Positions 60,861 through 64,000 of a stretch of DNA of 64,000 bases are shown here, one piece after another (position 1 is the stretch's first letter; every line of letters starts with the position of its first letter). Under the pieces are notes generated by a model. It was not told where the DNA came from. It searched no databases and worked only from the letters and a program-made list of their open reading frames with translations. Origin of the DNA: Pomacea canaliculata (taxonomy: Eukaryota; Mollusca; Gastropoda; Architaenioglossa; Ampullariidae); assembly GCF_003073045.1 (NCBI RefSeq), contig NC_037595.1, positions 930,001-994,000 on the forward strand. Reading direction: 5' to 3'. The position numbers were made by a program, and so were the translations under genes.

Positions 60861-62212
60861 GTGAGACTGGGTTAAGGTTAGGGTCTGCCTGGTGCTGAGC
60901 CACATTGTTTGGCTGGTCCTTGCTTGGCTGCCTGGGTCCGAACTCTGAGGTTAAATGCAGTTAACGGCAAAAAACCAACGTGTGGTTAGTAAGTTCAAAC
61001 TTTTGTGCTGGAAGGTGAATTTTGATTGAGCAGGTCTTAGCCGATCGTAAGGTTGAAGATGGAGAGACCTTTGACCCTCGTGAGCATATGTCAAACACCC
61101 GACGCTGGGTCAACTGAGGTCAGCTGACGGCCGCCAGACAACTCCAGGCTGAAGCGCGAGTCCTACAGAGTTCCCGTCCTTGAGGGGAGTGATGATGGCT
61201 GGTGCTCCCATTCCAACCACACACCTCCCGCCACCACTAAACAGGCAACAACAATCGTCTTGGATGTCTGTGTTGTTGTTTGTCAGTGGAAGAGATAAAG
61301 CCTGCTGCCCTTGCCCTGCCCCTGCTCCTGCCTTAAACCCTCCTGCCCCACTTTAGAACAGTTGTATGCCTTTTAAGCTGAAGCATCATTCCCCTTGTGG
61401 TAACTGAAAATGCCCTCCTGTACCTGTGAAAAAATGAGGGAAGCCCCTGTGTCCTTACAATGTGAGGAAGCATTGCAGAATCACTCCAAGGACGAGCAGC
61501 TGAGGACCTTGGCTGTACCTTTGCTGCGAACCTCTGGCGGCCTGGACACAGCTGTGCTCACCAAAGCTCGGCTTCTTACTGAACAAAACACTGTGGGCAG
61601 AGGAGAAAAGGAAGATTGAAGGAGACATGAAAGGGAGGAAGAAGCTTTGCCCAGGGAGCTAAGTCAGGCATCCCACTAATAACTACATAATTAATGGCAA
61701 GTACAATTTGTTTCTAATAAAAATGGTATCTGTTCTTTTTTTTTTTGTATTTTTGCGATGAAGCGGCCCGTGACACGCGTGTCGGAAATGGATATGACCC
61801 GCAGGCCGAAAAAGGTTGGGCATCACTGCCACACACAAACATTATCAAGTCAGTCTAATTCCATTGTGCTTGTACCAGGCACATGTGATGCAGCATGAAA
61901 GAGAAATAAAGCTTAATGATTGCATATTTAATCGTTCAGCTACGATTCTGTAAGAGGCGTACCCAGCATTCAAAAAGCAGTTGGTTTTGAAAAAGGAATC
62001 ATTTTGTTCAAGGTTGGAGCACTTTACACACAGGTAGCCTGCACACAGGTAAGGACAGTGCTCTTGTCTGACACTGCTTCATGACTGTGGCTGGTGGTAA
62101 ACAGAGAGAGATTAAGCAGAGAAAGTTATGACAAAAGTCAGGCTTTAGTAAAAAGACTACAACATCCTTGTTTTATCAAAAGAAGCATGCCAGTGTGTAC
62201 TGTACCCCTATG
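60861..62212. other. no recognisable gene; one hAT end
   Basis: The frame 61410-61619 has no known domain. The hAT end at 61743 suggests that some of the preceding sequence may be a decayed hAT element, but no transposase motif was readable. Confidence 0.4.
61743..61829 (+). mobile_element. 3' end of a hAT-type element
   Basis: After a T-rich run, the sequence from GATGAAGCGGCCCGTGACAC through ATGACCCGCAGGCCG to GGTTGGGCATCACTG has the style of hAT 3' ends (GGCCCG..., GACCCGCA..., ending CACTG). No matching 5' end CAGTGATGCCC was found upstream in the window, so it is a fragment. Confidence 0.55.
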
Positions 62213-62410
62213 ACTGTACGGGTGGTCTGGTGGCACAACGGTCAGCGCCTGTCACCAATACTGTGAGGGTGGCTGTCCTGGGTTCAGCTCTCATATCGGG
62301 CAAACTGTTCTTTCTCTGCACGTGACATCTGTTTACAGAGCTGGCTGCCTTGCCGTGATATAGCCTTAGTTGCTGACTCCGTGTAAAACACCGATTCCCT
62401 CCCCCTTCCT
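62213..62410 (+). mobile_element. tRNA-derived SINE with mollusc-type body
   Basis: The head GGTGGTCTGGTGGCACAACG with GTCAGCGCC fits a tRNA A box, and CTGGGTTCAGCTCTC fits a B box about 45 bases on. The body GTGATATAGCCTTAGTTGCTG and then GTGTAAAACACC resembles conserved central or 3' domains of SINEs known from molluscs and other invertebrates (recollection). The tail is C/T-rich. Too mutated in the acceptor stem to be a functional tRNA. Confidence 0.65.
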
Positions 62411-64000
62411 CCGTGTGTTTGTTAAGGGCAAGCCACTCGGCTCTCCGCTTTCTCTTGTTATCCATGCGCACGCATATTCCAACACACGCACACGCGTGCA
62501 ATCACACATGCGCACTCCGACGTGAAGACACGTGCACGCACAGACAGCCTGCAAGTCCGTTAATTGCTGGCTGCTGGCCCCACCCGCATATACCTCCCGG
62601 CCCTCCGTTTTTTGTCCGCCAGCCATCGGCAAACTGTCTTCTGTGCAAGGACACCATTTGCAGCTCCTTAGACAGAATGAAGCTAGTGAGAGAAAGAGAG
62701 ATAGAAGGGAGAGATAGAGAGGAAGGGAGACACACGCTATATTCATTGTTTCATTCATTCATTGTTCACTTTTCCGGTGTAGAGACTTAGTCGCCCCTCA
62801 GACAGGCTCCTCGTGCCTCCATGGTTGTGTAGCCAGCCACGCCGTGGTGATGTCCGTGCTGGTGTTATTGACGTTGACGAGCGATTGCGTCTAAGGGAGA
62901 GAATAACGACTGGTGCCATCCTGGAACTGGGGGCTAGTGACTGGAGGGGAGACAATTCAGACGTAGCATGTCAGTGCTGGTATCTGGGGCTACTGACTAG
63001 AGGGGAGACAAAGACTTGAACCATGCTGGTATTGGTTCTTGGGGCTACCGTCGCTAGGCAACGGGGGTACGTATATGGAGTCACTGGGGTGGGGAGAACG
63101 CGTTGAGTCAATGGAGAGAAGATGTGGGTGAAGGTTGACTGTGACTACTTGTTGTCATCTACCAGCAGACATCAATGTCTTCACACCTTTGGTGAGGCTG
63201 ACTGAGGCAATGGTCTTCAGTCAATGGTCTTACACGTGTCACGTGTCCTGGACACCAGTCATGATGTCATAAACCTCGCACGTGACCTAGCATAAGCTCA
63301 CACACAGTATAGCACTTACTCTCACACACAGACACATATCAAAGTCAGTAACAATGTTGTTGTTAACAGACGGCTGACCCCACATCAAACTACAGGTCAA
63401 GTCAGCAAAGTTGCTATTAATAGACCAAGGTGGGTTCTCTGAGGACTGATCATCATTATTATTTTTCCACAGCTAAAGGTTAGGGAGCGGACATTTGTAC
63501 TTCACTGTTGTAACAGAATTAATAAAAAATTGTCGTGTGTTATTAATCACGATCTTGTGGTATCTACCCGCTGCTGTCTTCTTGCTCTTAAGTACCCGCA
63601 CTCTGTCCTATGCAATCAAGGGACATGACTCCCAGTAATGGTGTAAGAGGACCAACAATTTGTGCCGAGTAGCGAGGTGCCAAGCTACCTTTTTTTCCTT
63701 CTTCTGTCTTCCTTTCTATCCTTCTATTCTGTAGTGGAGGCGTGTTATCCCGACACGACTGGTCAAAGTGCTTCAGATATTATGGCACCCCGTTATACAT
63801 CCATCTTCCGTCCGTCTGTCCATCTTCACGTGTATATTCAGTAACATTTGACCATAGCTTCAACAGCCTCGTTTCACTCACTCTGCTCTCACAAGTTTGT
63901 AACTCACTTCCTGATGTGGTAAGCCATGACAGTCCTACAATCTGTGACGACGACCAATCAATCTTCAAGACGAACAGCGTCACATTTGTGAGACAAAGAT
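62411..64000. other. no recognisable gene
   Basis: Overlapping frames (62413-62790, 62366-62758, 63780-63983) carry no domain I can name. The minus-strand frame at 63780-63983 is followed by donor-like words and could be an exon of a gene continuing beyond the window, but there is nothing to identify it. Confidence 0.35.

Noticed and set aside
62213-62300. Possible tRNA gene
   Set aside because: A and B boxes are present, but the acceptor stem does not pair and a SINE body follows directly.

Overview
The window is animal genomic DNA. It has spliced genes with GT-AG introns, microsatellites and minisatellites, tRNA-type SINEs, LINE, piggyBac, mariner and hAT remnants, and one LTR element. The gene content is a lineage-specific expansion of secreted single-domain C-type lectins (CTLs). 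With the repeat style (a tRNA-headed SINE with a body resembling known molluscan SINEs), this suggests a mollusc, most likely a gastropod. That assignment is inference; nothing in the window fixes the species.

Layout. CTL-1 (+, about 1967-3783) has a spare copy of its first lectin exon at the window edge (1-51). CTL-2 (-, 6031-7102) is a 5'-truncated relic. Its 1.4-kb block is copied from the CTL-3 type and ends at a SINE with a TCAC-type tail. From 7.4 to 18 kb there are no recognisable genes, only repeats, a CpG-rich patch and an orphan first exon. CTL-3 (-, 18080-23503), CTL-4 (-, 28613-30408) and CTL-5 (-, 32517-36514) form a minus-strand group with a common signal-peptide exon and promoter. 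CTL-3 and CTL-5 belong to a 7-8 kb segmental duplication (about 18050-26391 and 32490-39556) that carries an intronic piggyBac relic in both copies. CTL-6 (+, 40949-43739), CTL-7 (+, 47947-50789) and CTL-8 (+, 52268-54049) are complete plus-strand genes. From 56 to 61 kb a young LTR element sits inside a 19-bp minisatellite, and the rest holds hAT and SINE fragments.

Gene architecture. All the lectins share one plan: a signal-peptide exon ending in phase 1, an 86/89-nt exon with the first two cysteines, a 91-nt exon with the helix-2 cysteine and the EIN/ENxF motif, and a long exon with WIG, the EPN/WND sugar-site region and the last cysteines. Some members add a short tail exon. I read all exons by eye, and the phases join correctly in every complete gene.

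Most interesting signal. In the minus-strand group the signal peptide, promoter and introns are nearly identical, while the exon for the ligand-binding lobe differs heavily between copies. In three members both cysteines of the second canonical disulfide are gone together, and a C-terminal tail with its own cysteines is present. This looks like an arsenal of secreted lectins diversified in the mature exon, as in immune or venom gene families; the function itself is inference.
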